64,000 nt of DNA from Ovis canadensis (GCF_042477335.2 NC_091263.1:67574501-67638500); one strand, 5' to 3'; positions 35,521 to 48,667 are shown, counted from the first letter of the stretch. The notes: a model not told the origin generated them from the sequence alone. Numbers and translations: made by a program.

Positions 35521-38157
35521 TCTGATTCACTCTCTACTCACCTCCACCTTGGTTTATGCCCAGGGTGCCTTGTCTTATAATGGCAGTCTCCTCTGTCCTC
35601 TATCAGCTGCATTTGGCCGATGGGGAGTTCTAGGCAGGAGATTAGAGAGAGAGATCAGGGGATTTAGCTCCCTGACTCCTTCCTGGTGGTTCTCAGGGTT
35701 CGTCTTGCTGATGGGACTGATGTGCCGCTTGCCCTGTGTGTGGCTCTTGTCAGCCTCTCCGCACGCCTGTGCCCTGCCCCCTGTTCCTGGCAGTGGGAAT
35801 GGCAGCCTGCTCTCACTGCCTCCAGGTGCCGCACTGTACACTGTGGCTTCCTCATGCCCTGACTAAAGCTTGTAAAGAGTCTTCTTACCAAACTTGCCTC
35901 AGTTGCCCTACTTGTATGTGCTGTTTATTTCCTGCCAGGACTCTACAGGACGTGTCTCCCAAGTGCCAGGAGCTTTGCCAGGTCCCTGGACAAAATGGCA
36001 AGCAAAGTAGACCTCTTCTCTGCCCTCATGGCAGTAACTTCCTGGGGGGAGATGGTCAGGTGTACACCCGGCTGTGATTCAGGGGGTCACATGCTGTGCG
36101 AGGGGAGCACTCAGGAGCTGTTGGAGCTGTCAGCAGGGGCACCAGGCCGGGTTTTCCAGTGTGGGAGTCTCTAAGTGCAGTCTGAACGCTAGTTAACCAG
36201 GTGAAGTGTGCGGAGGCCTCTTCCCCTCTCCTCCCTTTTCCTCTTAGTGTCGTCTTTTTCAGATTCCTGAGGGACCATCTACTTGGATCCCAGAGATGGA
36301 GCAAGGGAAGGGAAAGTAACAGAATTCAAGGTGGAGACATCTTATTACTTACTGGCATCTGTGACTGAGTTTCAGTGGAAGAGAAAGTTGTACCCCAAAT
36401 CAGGCTATCTTAGATTGGGTTCCTGGCAATCCAGAGCTCTCAGCGGCAGCGGGCCTGTTAGGGTAGCTTCCGGGACACTCATGTGTGAGGGAGTGAGCGA
36501 GGCAGGACCGGGTAGAGGGAGAAGCCACCATGACGGGCATAGCACAGGCCTCCACACAGTGTGAGGGCTCGGCTGACCCTCTGCGGTGCTCTGGGGCGGC
36601 CCATGAGCACCATGCCACGGGGAGAGCAGGGGCACAGCCTCTGCAGTCCCAGCCCAGCAGTCACTGGCCTCTGTCACCCCGCAGACAGGCAGGTCCTAGC
36701 GGCTGAGGGTGGTTTCCAGTGATGGGGGCAGCAGCCCCATCCCCAGGACTGCAGTGGGCATCTGGGCAGAGTAGGGCACAGGCTGAGGGTTCTGCTTTTC
36801 TGCATTGCCATTTACCCTGGATGACAGGAAATGGAAACTGGAATTTTCAGCACCATCATGTTGCAAGACTGTGAAACCCATGTGTATGCTGGACGGAAGG
36901 ACAAGTCATGTGCACAGGGAGGCCATGCTGCACACACACTCCATCTGACTGTCCCCCTGGTTCTCACCGTTGTCCACAGGGTATGGAGAGCAGAGTGGAA
37001 GAGGAAGTGGCTCGTCCCCCCGCCCCACCCCCAGTGCGCCCTTCTCCTCGCCTTCCCTGCTCCAGCTTTTGTAGGGTTGGTTGTGCTGGACAGTCACTGT
37101 GATTGTATACTAACCATATCTTAACTAGATAAAAACTTATTTCTTATGAACAAAAGTTAAAGATAATAAACTAAGTAGCATCTCACTTTAAAAGTAATTC
37201 CTTTAGAATTAAATCCTGACAGATTTTAACTGGGCAGGATGGGATTTGCCTTGGTCCTCAGCCTGGGTGATTGCTCTGGGCCCCTCCGAGGGCCAGCACC
37301 CATGCCAGCTCCCATGTTGGAAACTTCAGGCAGTGCTCCCTCCTGCCCAGTGCTCCCCCAGGCTGGTCCTTGAGGCTCCTCAGAGGCTCTGCAGCCAATC
37401 CCTTCCAGGCCCGGGGGCGTTGAGCGGGCTCTTATCTCTGCATCAGAGTCCACGGTCCCATCCCTTCCTGTTCCAAAGGAGTCAGCTACACCCTCTGGAA
37501 AGGGTCATTGGAAAGGGCACTTCCCTCTCCCAGTATACAGGACCTTCAGACCGCAAAGGCAGGTCCTGTCCTTGAGAGGGCCCAGAACTTGGGGACAAAA
37601 ATCATGCATTTCTGTGGGAAGGAAGAAATACGATTCTGTGCCCCTTTGCTATATGAGTTGGCCCAGAAGAGACACGGCAGGAGCTTCTAAATTATTGTGC
37701 CTTTCTGATTGCGTCACAGGATCAGGAGATGTGTTTTTCTGCTCTTATCTTGCTTGGCAGCATTAAACACCACTGACATTTCCTGTTCCGCCCAGAGCTC
37801 TCTCCTCTGCAATTGTCTTTGCCCCGCCTAGTACACCTTCACCTTCTCCTCTGGGACTCCTCTGCTGCCTCTGTTCCTCTGGGTCCTGTCTTGAGCCACT
37901 TTTCCATTCCCACAGTGTTCACTTCCTGTGACCCCCCAAATGTGGATCTCCACCCATTTGCTTTGCTAATTCAGGGCCAGCACATCCAGCTTCTCTTGAC
38001 ACTGCCACCTCCAGGAGTTCTAACTCAAGCCTGTCCTAAAAACAGAATCCCACATCCTGGAGTCAGTGCTCCCCATCCCTTTGGGCTGGGCTCAACCCTT
38101 GACCTTCCCCACTCCCTAAATCGCAGTCCTGATAAGTGCTTCTCTGTGGCAGAGGGC
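35521..38157. other. Intergenic, nothing firm recognised
   Basis: This long stretch between BovB copies is GC-richer than average, with many overlapping ORFs of 60-140 codons on both strands. None has recognisable domains, and none is flanked by convincing splice sites. No classified repeat was identified. Confidence 0.4.
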
Positions 38158-38210
38158 CAACACAATATTGTAAAGCAATTATCCTCCAATAAAACAAACA
38201 ACTAAAAATG
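38158..38210 (+). mobile_element. Tiny L1 3' terminal fragment
   Basis: The phrase 'aacacaatattgtaaagcaa' followed by ttatcctccaataaaac is the sense 3' terminus of ruminant L1. Confidence 0.65.
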
Positions 38211-38998
38211 TAGCTTTCAAATATGTTAATTTCTTTCCACACAGAGCTCTTTACCTTGGCAGAGCCCTCCATTGTGTCCCAGAAGGAGCACTGCCAAAAC
38301 CTCCGCCCAGAGTCCCTGCCCCGCTTCTTGTCTTCCTCCAGCACATCCACCACTTGCCTGGGCCATTCAGGGCCCAAGTATGCATTTATTCCCTGGCTTC
38401 AACAGGCCAGACTCCGTAGCAAGTCTGTCCTCATTTGCCGTCTACTCTCCAGCCGCCAGTCCCATTTCTTTCCATTCCCTTCTCTCTTTCCCTTCTCATG
38501 AAACCACTCACTACCTGTTCTGTGAAGCCACCTCTTCTCTGTGACTCTCTTTTTTCTCATACACTGTTGCCGGTGAAATGCCTCCATTCATCACACATAT
38601 ATAGACTTTCCCTTATAATTTCTCCTCATCTAATAGCCCCCCCTCATACCTTGCCATACACGCACAGAGTGGATTGCTGAGAAAGATAACCTAAAACTGC
38701 TGTGTTCTAAAGTCACCTGGCCGAGGAGGGTGGGGTAGGGAGACGGATCACACCCCCACTAGGTCTGCGCATGCTGTGGGGAAGCGGAGAGCACCTCTGG
38801 TGGGACCCGCTATGGGTTTGTCTTGCATCAGCAGGTGTGGAAAGGCTGTGGAAATGGTGGAGTGACAGGAATGGGCGCTTGCGGACAGCCTGAGTCTCCT
38901 TTGGCCGTGTAAAGTATCTGGAATGTTCCATGAGTCTGGAGTCAGCTGCAGCCATCTGTGTGGGGCCTGATCTAGGGTCCTCCTTGCTGAGACTGGAG

Positions 38999-39160
38999 GA
39001 GGGTTCCCTGCCATGGCACTGCTGACAGATGGGGGCTGGGGTATGGTTTTGTTGTGGGGGATTCTAGGCCTCTTCCCAAATTGTAACAACCTGAATGTCT
39101 CCAGACATGACTGGATGGCCCCTGGAGGAAAGTCATCTTCTAGTTGAGATCCACTACACT
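38999..39160 (-). mobile_element. MER20-type hAT-Charlie fragment
   Basis: Reverse-orientation MER20: 'ccatggcactgctgacagat', gttttgttgtggggg, 'aatgtctccagacatgactg' and the terminal repeat agttgagatccactac. The middle of the element is missing. Confidence 0.65.
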
Positions 39161-40429
39161 AGAAGAATCAACTATGGGAGTGAGGAGAAAGGGGGAGTTT
39201 TTGGCAAGGGAGCACTGAACAGAAAATGAATGGTATGTATCCTGAATTTGGCTGAAGAGTCATGAGGTTGGATTGAACATGCTAGGAAGGATGGAATGGG
39301 AACTTTGTGTTCTGAAACAAATGCAACTTAGAATGAGGAAAAGTATGTCTGGTTATAAAATAGTTTCTTTTATGCTTCTGGGTGGGGGAGCTGATTTAAT
39401 CCTGAGATGTCTTAAGGCTCTCCTTGATCCTCAGGCTTTCACTGAGCCATCATCTCTGCCAGGAAGTCAGTTCTGACAGCCCAGCACCCAGCTGGAGAGT
39501 CCTCCTTGGTGCTGAAGCATGCCTCACTCTATGCTCTAGGATAGTCTGTTTATCTCTCTGGCTCCTGTCTCCAGACTCTTAAATCATTTGGTGAACACAG
39601 AAACTTCATTCCAGCTGTGGTTTGTGACACTGCTCCTTCTCTGAGTCTCTCGTTTTGTCCTACAGACTTCTTCTGAAAAGCAAGGCTGAGGGTGTCTCAT
39701 GGTATCAAGGGTTTCCTGTGGCCGGCAGGATAGAATCCACTCCTGAGAGCTGGATATGATGTTGCATACAGTAGGCACTTAATAAATGTTGAATTAATGA
39801 ATAAATGGGGGATATGGAATCATAAATAGCTAATGCATTTGGGTACTGTGTTGGGGAGATTCCTGGCTCCCCATCACCTTCTGTTTTGCTTCTGCTCAAA
39901 GGAAGTGCATGGAGGGGACACTACCTGGTCCCGCCCTCCCTCTGTACTGGCCACCACACCTAACCTCCCTTGGGAGGGATGCCCCCCTCCCCTCCTCTCA
40001 CACACTCACGTGGTTTGTCTTTGCAGTCCATCTAGCCATCCATCTACCTCTCTCATCAAGTGGCTGTGCCACTTGAAGCCCCTGGCCTGTGCCATTTTCT
40101 TGGTCGCCTCTGCGCACTTGTTTCCTCTCCAGTGATCTCCTTGAGGAGCTTCTCTGCAGCCCTTGCTCAAGTACACATTGCCTCCTGCCGGTTTACTTCC
40201 CTGGGCATCCTGTGCTTGGGCTGGGAGAGCTACCCTCCTCTGACTCTTAGGGCCTCCTTCCTGTACCTCATTGCCTTCAAACACCAGACCACTTTGTTTA
40301 TTTGCTTGCCTTTCTCAACAGTGAGCCTTGTGAAGGCAGGAACTGTCTTTTGTGGAATGGTTGCTATCTTGCATGTAGAAGGCCCTTGTAATGCTTGCTG
40401 AATGAATGCATGTTGAGTTGCAGACGGTT
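39161..40429. other. Intergenic, nothing firm recognised
   Basis: Holds a weak MIR/L2-like end near 39765-39805 ('agtaggcacttaataaatgt'). No gene. Confidence 0.4.
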
Positions 40430-40446
40430 AATGCACAGCCGCCTTC

Positions 40447-41426
40447 AATTTGGCAATAAGGAGTTCATGATCTGAGCCATAGTCAGCTCCCAGTCTGGTT
40501 TTTGTTGACTGTATAGAGCTTCTCCATCTTTGGCTGCAAAGAATATAATCAGTCTGATTTCACTGTTGACCATCTGGTGATGTCCATGTGTAGAGTCTTC
40601 TCTTGTGTTGTTGGAAGAGGGTGTTTGCTATGACCAGTGTGTTCTCTTGGCAAAACTCTATTAGCCTTTGCCCTGCTTCATTCCATATTCCAAGGCCAAA
40701 TTTGCCTGTTACTCCAGGTGTTTTTTGACTTCCTACTTTTGCATTCCAGTCCCCTATAATGAAAAGGACATCTTTTTTGGGTGTTAGTTCTAAAAGGCCT
40801 TGTAGGTCTTCATAGAACTGTTCAACTTCAGCTTCTTCAGTGTTACTGGTTGGGGCACAGACTTGGATTACTGTGATATTGAATGGTTTGCTTGGAAACG
40901 AACAGAGATCTTTCTGTCGTTTTTGAGATTGCATCCAAGTACTGCATTTCTGACTCTTTTGTTGACCATGATGGCTACTCCATTTCTTCTGAGGGATTCC
41001 TGCCCTCAGTAGTAGATATAATGGTCATATGAGTTACAGTCACCCATTCCAGTCCATTTTAGTTCACTGATTCCTAGAATGTAGACATTCACTCTTGCCA
41101 TCTCCTGTTTGACCACTTCCAATTTGCCTTGATTCATGGACCTAACATTCCAGGTTCCTATGCAATATAGCTCTTTACAGCATTGGACCTTGCTTCTATC
41201 ACCAGTCCCATCCACAACTGGGTATTGTTTTTGCTTTGGCTCCATCCCTTCATTCTTTCTGGAGTTATTTCTCCACTGATCTCCAGTAGCATATTGGGCA
41301 TCTACTGACCTGGGGAGTTCTTCTTTCAGTATCCTATCATTTTGCCTTTTCATTGTTCATGAGGTTCTCAAGGCAAGAATACTGAAGTGGTTTGCCATTC
41401 CCTTCTCCAGTGGACCACATTCTGTC
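40447..41426 (-). mobile_element. BovB LINE copy 3, inverted 5' segment
   Basis: On the - strand this begins in the BovB 5' region (gacagaatgtggtccactgg), continues through the sequence coding for GTWNVRSMNQGKLEVVKQEM and the endonuclease (FNITVIQVCAPT, FIIGDWNAKVG), and ends at gaactccttattgccaaatt. The + segment at 41427 begins with attgccaaattcag, so 11 bases are present in both halves. The 12-bp target duplication aatgcacagccg is at 40430-40441 and its partner aatgcacagctg at 43549-43560. Five filler bases lie at 40442-40446. Confidence 0.93.
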
Positions 41427-43548
41427 ATTGCCAAATTCAGACTTAAATTGAAGAAAGTAGGGAAAACCACTAGACCATTCAGCTATGACCTAAATCAAAT
41501 CCCTTATGATTATACAGTGGAAGTGAAAAATAGATTTAAGAGACTACTGCTGATAGATAGAGTGCCTGATGAACTATGGACGGAGGTTCGTGACATTGTA
41601 CAGGAGACAGGAATCAAGACCATCCCCATGGAAAAGAAATGCAAAAAAGCAAAGTGGCTGTCTGGGGAGGCCTTACAAATAGCTGTGAAAAGAAGAGAAG
41701 CGAAAAGCAAAGAAGAAAAGGAAAGATATAAGCATCTGAATGCAGAGATCCAAAGAATAGCACGAAGAGATAAGAAAGCCTTCCTCAGCAATCAATGCAA
41801 AGAAATAGAGGAAAACAACAGAATGGGCAAGACTAGAGATCTCTTCAAGAAAATTAGAGATACCAAGGGAACATTTCATGCAAAGATGGGCTTGATAAAG
41901 GACAGAAATGGTATGGACCTAACAGAAGCAGAAGATATTAAGAGGTGGTAAGAATACACAGAACTGTACAAAAAAGATCTTCATGACCAAGATAATGATG
42001 ATGGTGTGATCACTCACCTAGAGCCAGACATCCTGGAATGTGAAGTCAAGTGGGCCTTAGAAAGCATCACTACAAACAAAGCTAGTGGAGGTGATGGAAT
42101 TCCAGTTGAGCTATTTCAAATCCAGAAAGATGATGCTGTGAAAGTGCTGCACTCAATATGCCAGCAAATTTGGAAAACTCAGCAGTGGCCACGGAACTGG
42201 AAAAGGTCAGTTTTCATTCCAATACCAAAGAAAGGCAATGCCAAAGAATGCTCAAACTACCACACAATTGCACTCATCTCACACGCTAGTAAAGTAATGC
42301 TCAAAATTCTCCAAGCCAGGCTTCAGCAATACGTGAACTGTGAACTTCCAGATGTTGAAGCTGGTTTTCGAAAAGGCAGAGGAACCCGAGATCAAATTGC
42401 CAACATCCGCTGGATCCTGGAAAAAGCAAGAGAGTTCCAGAAAAACATCAATTTCTGCTTTATTGACTATGCCAAAGCCTTTGACTGTGTAGATCACAAT
42501 AAACTGTGGAAAATTCTGAAAGAGATGGGCATACCAGACCACCTGACCTGCCTCTTGAGAAACCTATATGCAGGTCAGGAAGCAACAGTTAGAACTGGAC
42601 ATGGAACAACAGACTGGTTCCAGATCGGAAAAGGAGTACGTCAAGGCTGTATATTGTCACCCTGCTTATTTAACTCCTATGCAGAGTACATCATGAGAAA
42701 CATGGGGCTGGAAGAAGCACAGGCTGGAATCAAGATTGCCGGGAGAAATATCAATCACCTCAGATATGCAGATGACACCACCCTTATGGCAGAAAGTGAA
42801 GAGGAACTAAAAAGCCTCTTGATGAAAGTGAAAGAGGAGAGAAGAGTGAAAAAGTTGGCTTAAAGCTCAACATTCAGAAAACGAAGATCATGGCATCGGG
42901 TCCCATCGGTTCATGGGAAATAGATGGGGGAACAGTGGAAACAGTGTCAGACTTTATTTTGGGGGGCTCCAAAATCACTGCAGATGGTGATTGCAGCCAT
43001 GAAATTAAAAGACGCTTACTCCTTGAAAGGAAAGTTATGACCAACCTAGATAGCGTATTAAAAAGCAGAGACGTTACTTTGCCAACAAAGGTCCATCTAG
43101 TCAAGGCTACGGTTTTTCCAGTAGTCATGTATGGATGTAAGAGTTGGTCTGTAAGAAAGCTGAGCACTGAAAAATTGATGCTTTTGAACTGTGGTGTTGA
43201 AGAAAACTCTTGAGAGTCCCTTGGACTGCAAGGAGATCCAACCAGTCCATCCTAAAGGAGATCAGTCCTGGGATTTCTTTCAAAGGAATGATGCTAAAGC
43301 TGAAGCTCCAGTACTTTGGCCACCTCATGTGAAGAGCTGACTCATTGGAAAAGACTCTGATGCTGGGAGGGATTGGGGGCAGGAGGAGAAGGGGACGACA
43401 GAGGAAGAGATGGCTGGATGGCATCACCGACTCGATGGATGTTAGTTTGAGTGAACCCTGTGATTTGGTGATGGACAGAGAGGCCTGGCGTGCTGCGATT
43501 CATGGGGTCGCAAAGAGTCAGACACGACTGAGCAACTGAACTGAACTG
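41427..43548 (+). mobile_element. BovB LINE copy 3, direct 3' segment
   Basis: This continues the element from FRLKLKKVGKTTRPFSYDLN at the end of the endonuclease, through the linker and RT (EVKWALESITTNKASGGDG, FIDYAKAFDCVDHN, VRQGCILSPC, LRYADDTT), to the tail gactgagcaactgaactg. It is the best preserved RT in the window: frame 42006-42863 holds 285 codons. It is still inactive. A Gln codon of the linker reads TAA at about 41949, and the frame is lost after the RT palm. Confidence 0.94.
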
Positions 43549-43560
43549 AATGCACAGCTG

Positions 43561-44439
43561 AATGGTGCTAGGGTGACTCCCCTCATTTCCTGTTTCCCCA
43601 GGTTTCTGCTTCTGGCCCACGGAAGGCAGAGCCTCTGCCCATGTCCCTTTTCCCTCTCAGTGGAGGGCCGATGTGGACCCTTTCTCTCAACCCTGATTGT
43701 CCCAGCTTCTGTGGGAGGAGTGTGGGCTTGTGGGGTCTCTGGATTGCGCTTTCTTTCTACTGGTACACCTCGGGGTGAAGGTCCTAGATCTTCATGAGGA
43801 CAGTGGTGAGAAACCCCATTGCCTTCCTGCCTAAGCCATATCTGCCCATGTTACTTTGCCAGAACTCATTGACTATTATATAATTCTTGATTCTCCTTGT
43901 GTATAAGCTTCTGTCAGAATCCCAGGAATATTGGAGAGGAATTGAGCTGTCATCCACATCCCCGTGTCTCACTTTGCTTTGAGCCATAGGGTTTGCATCC
44001 AGCCAGAAACCTGATCAGATTCATTATCCTTAAAAGACTTTTCAGAGGAGATCCATAAGATTGAATGGATTGAACATACTGCCACAAAGTTGGGAGGCCC
44101 TATCTGTCTATTACTCTAAACCCATGGTGTTTGATTTCACGCCCAAAGAGCCCTCTCAGGTCTGCAATGCTTCTGTTCCCCTGCAGAAAGCAACCTGAAT
44201 CACCCACCATGGTAAAGAGCATTTGCAGTTTCTGTTTAATCTTCTGAACCAGTCTATATGGAAGGTATTGTTATTAGGCCCATATTACAGAAGAAAACAC
44301 TGAAGCTTGGAAACATTTAGTAATATGCCTCAGAATTTAAACATAGGAATCCTTGATGCCAGAGTCCAAGTAATACTGATATTTATGAGTATCTATCGTG
44401 TACCATGCTTGTACTGTCCATTAATGTAGTCATTGGCCA
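43561..44439. other. Intergenic with a MIR remnant
   Basis: About 44235-44345 resembles reversed MIR ('ggtattgttattaggcccat', 'aacactgaagcttggaaaca'). Nothing else recognised. Confidence 0.45.
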
Positions 44440-45097
44440 TCAGTTCAGTTCAGTTCATTTGCTCAGTCGTGTCCAACTCTTTGTGACCCCATGGACTGCA
44501 GCATGTCAGGCTTCCCCGTCCATCACCAACTCTTCATCACCCTGACCAACTCTGGGAGCCTACTCAAACTCCTGTCCATTGAGTCGGTGATGCCATCCAA
44601 CCATTTCATCCTTTGTCATCCCCTTCTCCTCCTGCCTTTTGTCTTTCCCAGCACCAGGGTCTTTTCAAATGAGTTGGTTCTTTGCATCAGTTGGCCAAAG
44701 TATTGGAGCTTCAGCTTCAGTATCAGTCCTTCCAATGAATATTCAGGACTGATCTCCTTTAGGATGGACTGGTTGGATCTCCTTACAGTCCAAGGGACTC
44801 TGAAGAGTCTTCTCCAACACCAGAGTTCAAAAGCATCAATTCTTTGGCACTCAGCTTTCTGTATGGCCCAGCTCTCACATTCATACATGAGCACTGGAAA
44901 AACCATAACTTTGACTAGAGGGACCTTTGTTGGCAAAGTAATGTCTCTGCTTTTTAATATGCTGTCTAGGTGGGTCATAGCATTTCTTCCAGGGAGCAAG
45001 CATCTTTTAATTTCATGGCTGCAGTCACCATCTGCAGTGATTTTTGAAGCCCAAGACAATAAAGTCTGTCACTGTTTCCATTATTTTCCCAATATTT
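44440..45097 (-). mobile_element. BovB LINE copy 4, 3' fragment
   Basis: Antisense BovB 3' portion, about 660 bp. It starts with the tail cagttcagttcagttcat. It includes DITLPTKVPLVKVMVFPV, then [10 protein letters not shown] and KITADGDCSHEIKR read on the - strand, and is 5'-truncated just past the Val-rich segment near 45097. It has a long ORF on the + strand too, which is a mirror artefact. Confidence 0.9.
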
Positions 45098-45686
45098 GCC
45101 ATATTAAAAAATTAATTAATTGAAATAAAAAGCCTAGCTCCACATTTGCACTAGCCACGTTTTGCACTGGTCTGGTGGCCACTGTATTGAACAATGCAAA
45201 TACAGAGCATTTCCATCATTACAGAAAATGCTACTGAACAGTGCTGGTCTAGACACTATATCCCAGCATAATCCCCAGTGGATATTAATAGTACACCAAA
45301 TTACAGGAAACGAATCTGACATCCAGAGTCTTTAAGTCACTTATGCAAACTCCCATAGTATTGAGGCTGGAGCTGAAGTCAGTCTGATTTTTAAATACCT
45401 ATTCTTTCATCTACCAGGCTCTTCTTTGTACCCTGCATGAAGGAGAGAGTTAACCAGTGAACAAAGCCCTGATTTGATCATATGTTGGAAAATGTTGTAA
45501 TTTTCTTAAAAGGGATTTTTGAAGAATATTAGCTAAGTGGTAGTAAACATAAGTAGAGCATTTTGAGACTAACTAGGAGCAATGCTCTTTTAAAACTTTA
45601 TTTCTCTGCAGAATTTTCACTGTCTTCTCCAGGGTTTACCGGGACTCCCAGAGTTATCCAGTTCTTTAGGAATGATGGTTTTCACT

Positions 45687-45720
45687 GCTGCTGCTGCTAA
45701 GTAGCTTCAGTTGTGTTTTT
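45687..45720 (-). mobile_element. Bov-A2 SINE stub
   Basis: Only the first roughly 34 bp remain: tgctgctgctgctaagtagc and ttcagttgtg. The body is absent. Confidence 0.6.
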
Positions 45721-46358
45721 GCTGGACTTGGTTAAAGGTGGGGCTTACTGAAGGGAGATGGAAACGACGGTGGGGGCAGAATTCTTTTACCAAAGGAAGC
45801 AAAATCTATATTCACTTGCAAACCATCTCAGACAGACCTTGATGTGTTATTTATTGAATTTGAAGCTCCCAAGCTCAGCATGGGTGCCAGATATCCCACT
45901 TTTATTTACTTTTCACTTGGAACAGACAGGTCAAAACACAATCCAAAACCAGAAATGAAAGCAAAATATTTGGGGCCTCGAATACAGATTATTTTTATAC
46001 TGCCAATTAAGTCTAGATTTACATGCTTTTAAAATCAGCCTAGGGGAAGACAGAGTCAGTGTTCTGTTATGAAAATGGAAAGATCTGAGTCCAGACTCTC
46101 CTGGGCCCACAAGTTGCCCACTCCCAGGCTGGGCAGCATCCTGCCCAGATGGCAGTCCTCCCTGAACCTGCTTTCGGTTCAACTGGCTGTAAGCAAGTGG
46201 TGTTCATACTTGTGGCAGCACTTAGAATCTACCTGGGGAATTTCTGAAAGTCAGAACCACAGGCTGCATCACAGACTTCAAATCTAAATCCCAGAAATTG
46301 ACCAGATCTGCAGAGATTGGTTCTGGGCAGTTGGGACCTTCACTGCAGGCATCAGTGA

Positions 46359-46466
46359 AAGTTGCTCAGTTGTGTCTGACTCTTTGCGACCCCATGGACT
46401 ATAGGCCACCAGGCCCCTCTGTCCATGGGATTCTCCAAGCAAGAATACCGGAGTGGGTTGCCGTTC
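46359..46466 (-). mobile_element. Bov-A SINE with target-site duplication
   Basis: Reversed Bov-A body of about 108 bp (gttgctcagttgtgtctgac to 'tggagtgggttgccgt'-like end). It is flanked by a perfect 9-bp duplication, catcagtga, at 46350-46358 and 46467-46475. The tRNA-derived head is lacking. Confidence 0.88.
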
Positions 46467-46475
46467 CATCAGTGA

Positions 46476-48502
46476 GGCCTCCACTGATGCTCCACTTATT
46501 CTTCACAAGTGACGAGTAGTGAATCATGCACCCCGACCTGTTGTGGTGATACTTCTTGTACACAATAGCTGTGGTGCCAGCAGAGACAGACATGAAATAG
46601 CTGAGTATAAAAATGTCCCGTCTGCATCTCTGATCAAGGATGGCTGCTGGCCACACTTGTTGGTTTGCTAAGTGGCCACAGGGGGGCAGTACAGCCCAAG
46701 GTTCTTAATGGCTTTGCATTTAAGAAAAAGACATAAACTGTGCTTTAAAAAAATAGTTGCCGCTTTATAAGAGACAAACATAAGTTGCTGAAGCATGACA
46801 GAATCAAAATGACACAGAACTTATTCTCAAAGTAGTAACAGTATGGAGCCAAATATAAGAGTTACAAAAATGCTTACAATAAATTAAGGAAAATGAAAAG
46901 TGTGGTGTAGACATATACATAATGTAAAATATTAAAGTTTGACAGCATTTTAGAAAAATATAAGCAAGATTTTTATAGTGAATTTAATTGAAAAGAACTT
47001 ATGGAAAATACCTCTTTCTGCCTCTTCTGTCTACCCTCACTCCAAGGTGCTCTGCACAAACCCTGAACTGCTGGTAAAGGATATGCTATCAAGCTATGAG
47101 CCAGAGCAGTTAGGAAGTTCAGGAGTTGTTCTCTGGCTCACATCTCACTTCCGTGGTAAGTCTCCTGCCTTCATAAGAAGGGTTAACACTTGGACATCTA
47201 TGTTCATGTCGGGGAATCTGTCCTTTGGTTATTAAGTAAATGACATTAATTTAGTCACTAGAAATACCAACACATTTAATTTAGTGAGAGCTGCTGCTAC
47301 TGAGAACCCTTGTAATTCAGATGTCAGCAGAATCCTAATTTATGAATTTGCACATTATTCCTCCTTCTAAGGACATTCACCTTTTCTTTGACTTTCTCCA
47401 TGGCACATACGAAACCCCCTCCTTGACAGGGCCTCTGGGTTGAGGCATTGAGATAAGTCAGAGCCTGTGGGCCATAATGAATTACCATTCATTTACTGAT
47501 CTAAACAATGAGCAAAAAAGAGGTGGGCAGTGAAGGGGCCTGCAGAGCGAGGGGTGTGGAGGATCCAGGCAAATGAGGGGTGAGGAGTGCACATGATGGG
47601 GGACAGGATGCACCCTGGGAAGGCCACGGGCACCCTGGGAAGGCCACGGACACGCTGGGTAGCTTTTCTTCATGTTGACATTGGACTTGTTTTATTTAGC
47701 AGGAAAGAGGATGAGAAGTACACATGTATCAGTTATCAAACGGACACCTTCCAACCTCCCTATGCAGCCACCTTCATCTTACAGGGGAGGCCTTCTTTCT
47801 CCCCAGTCCTTCCCTCTGCCTTAATCCCAGCCCCTCGCACTTGACCTCTGTTCATGCCTCCTTGTGCCCTGTGAGATGGAAGGCAGTCCTTGTCACAGAC
47901 CTCCAAGTTAGGATGGCAACCGGCTCCAGAGTGTGCTTGGAAGAGGAGAGGGAAGCAGGGGTGAAGCTGTGTGAGTGTGCCCAGGTAGGCCACCTCTACC
48001 TGAAGTGCCTGTCCTCCTCGAGGGAAGGAGGCACGTGCACACAAGTCTGTGAGCACCGTTGCCGTCACTGCAGTGGCAGCCGGGTTTGGGGGAGCGACTG
48101 TCAAATGAAACAAAGGCAATCTTTACAGCCACCGATGACCTTCTTCTGTATCCTGTGTCTGCAATGCAAGATCACAGATGAGTGACCAGGTTGCAACATT
48201 ATGTCTTTTCCATTGTCTAGCCTAGACAGCTAACGTGTTGAATCACACGTTGATTTTCTCTGAAGAGTCATGTCAATTCTTTAGCTTGAGTAGAGAAGTT
48301 TGAAATTTAAAAGTTTTCAGGGTCAGTTGCTGAGAATCTCCACTCTGAGAGATAGTGTCTTTAAAAACAAATTATTCTGGCAATTTTACCCAGTGAGAGG
48401 GTCAACTTTTAAAAATAATTAAAAAAAATAATCCCAATATGTGTGTTTGTATGTGCATGAAATTTTCCAAATCAGCTACTTAAAAAGTTCTCTCACAATT
48501 TT
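46476..48502. other. Intergenic, nothing firm recognised
   Basis: No gene seen. The only structure is the short tandem duplication at 47611-47659, listed separately. Confidence 0.4.
47611..47659 (+). repeat. 20-bp tandem duplication
   Basis: The unit caccctgggaaggccacggg occurs at 47611 and 47631 (last base a), followed by a partial third copy, cacgctggg. Confidence 0.9.
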
Positions 48503-48629
48503 ATGTGCAGTATTCTAAATGGACATTGGCTGAAAGAACAAGAATACAGTCAATTATTTTTTAGAGTTTTTATTAGATGCATATTTTCTTTCAAGCAACT
48601 TGTAACTGTCTATATACATAATAATGTCA

Positions 48630-48667
48630 CATATATATATGTGTATGTGTGTGTGTATGTGTGTGTG

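Noticed and set aside
42006-42863. 285-codon RT ORF that could suggest an active LINE
   Set aside because: The copy is split by a 5' inversion, has a stop in the linker and loses frame after the palm, so it cannot be autonomous.
44491-45123. 210-codon + strand ORF
   Set aside because: Mirror of antisense BovB copy 4; the meaningful frame is on the - strand.
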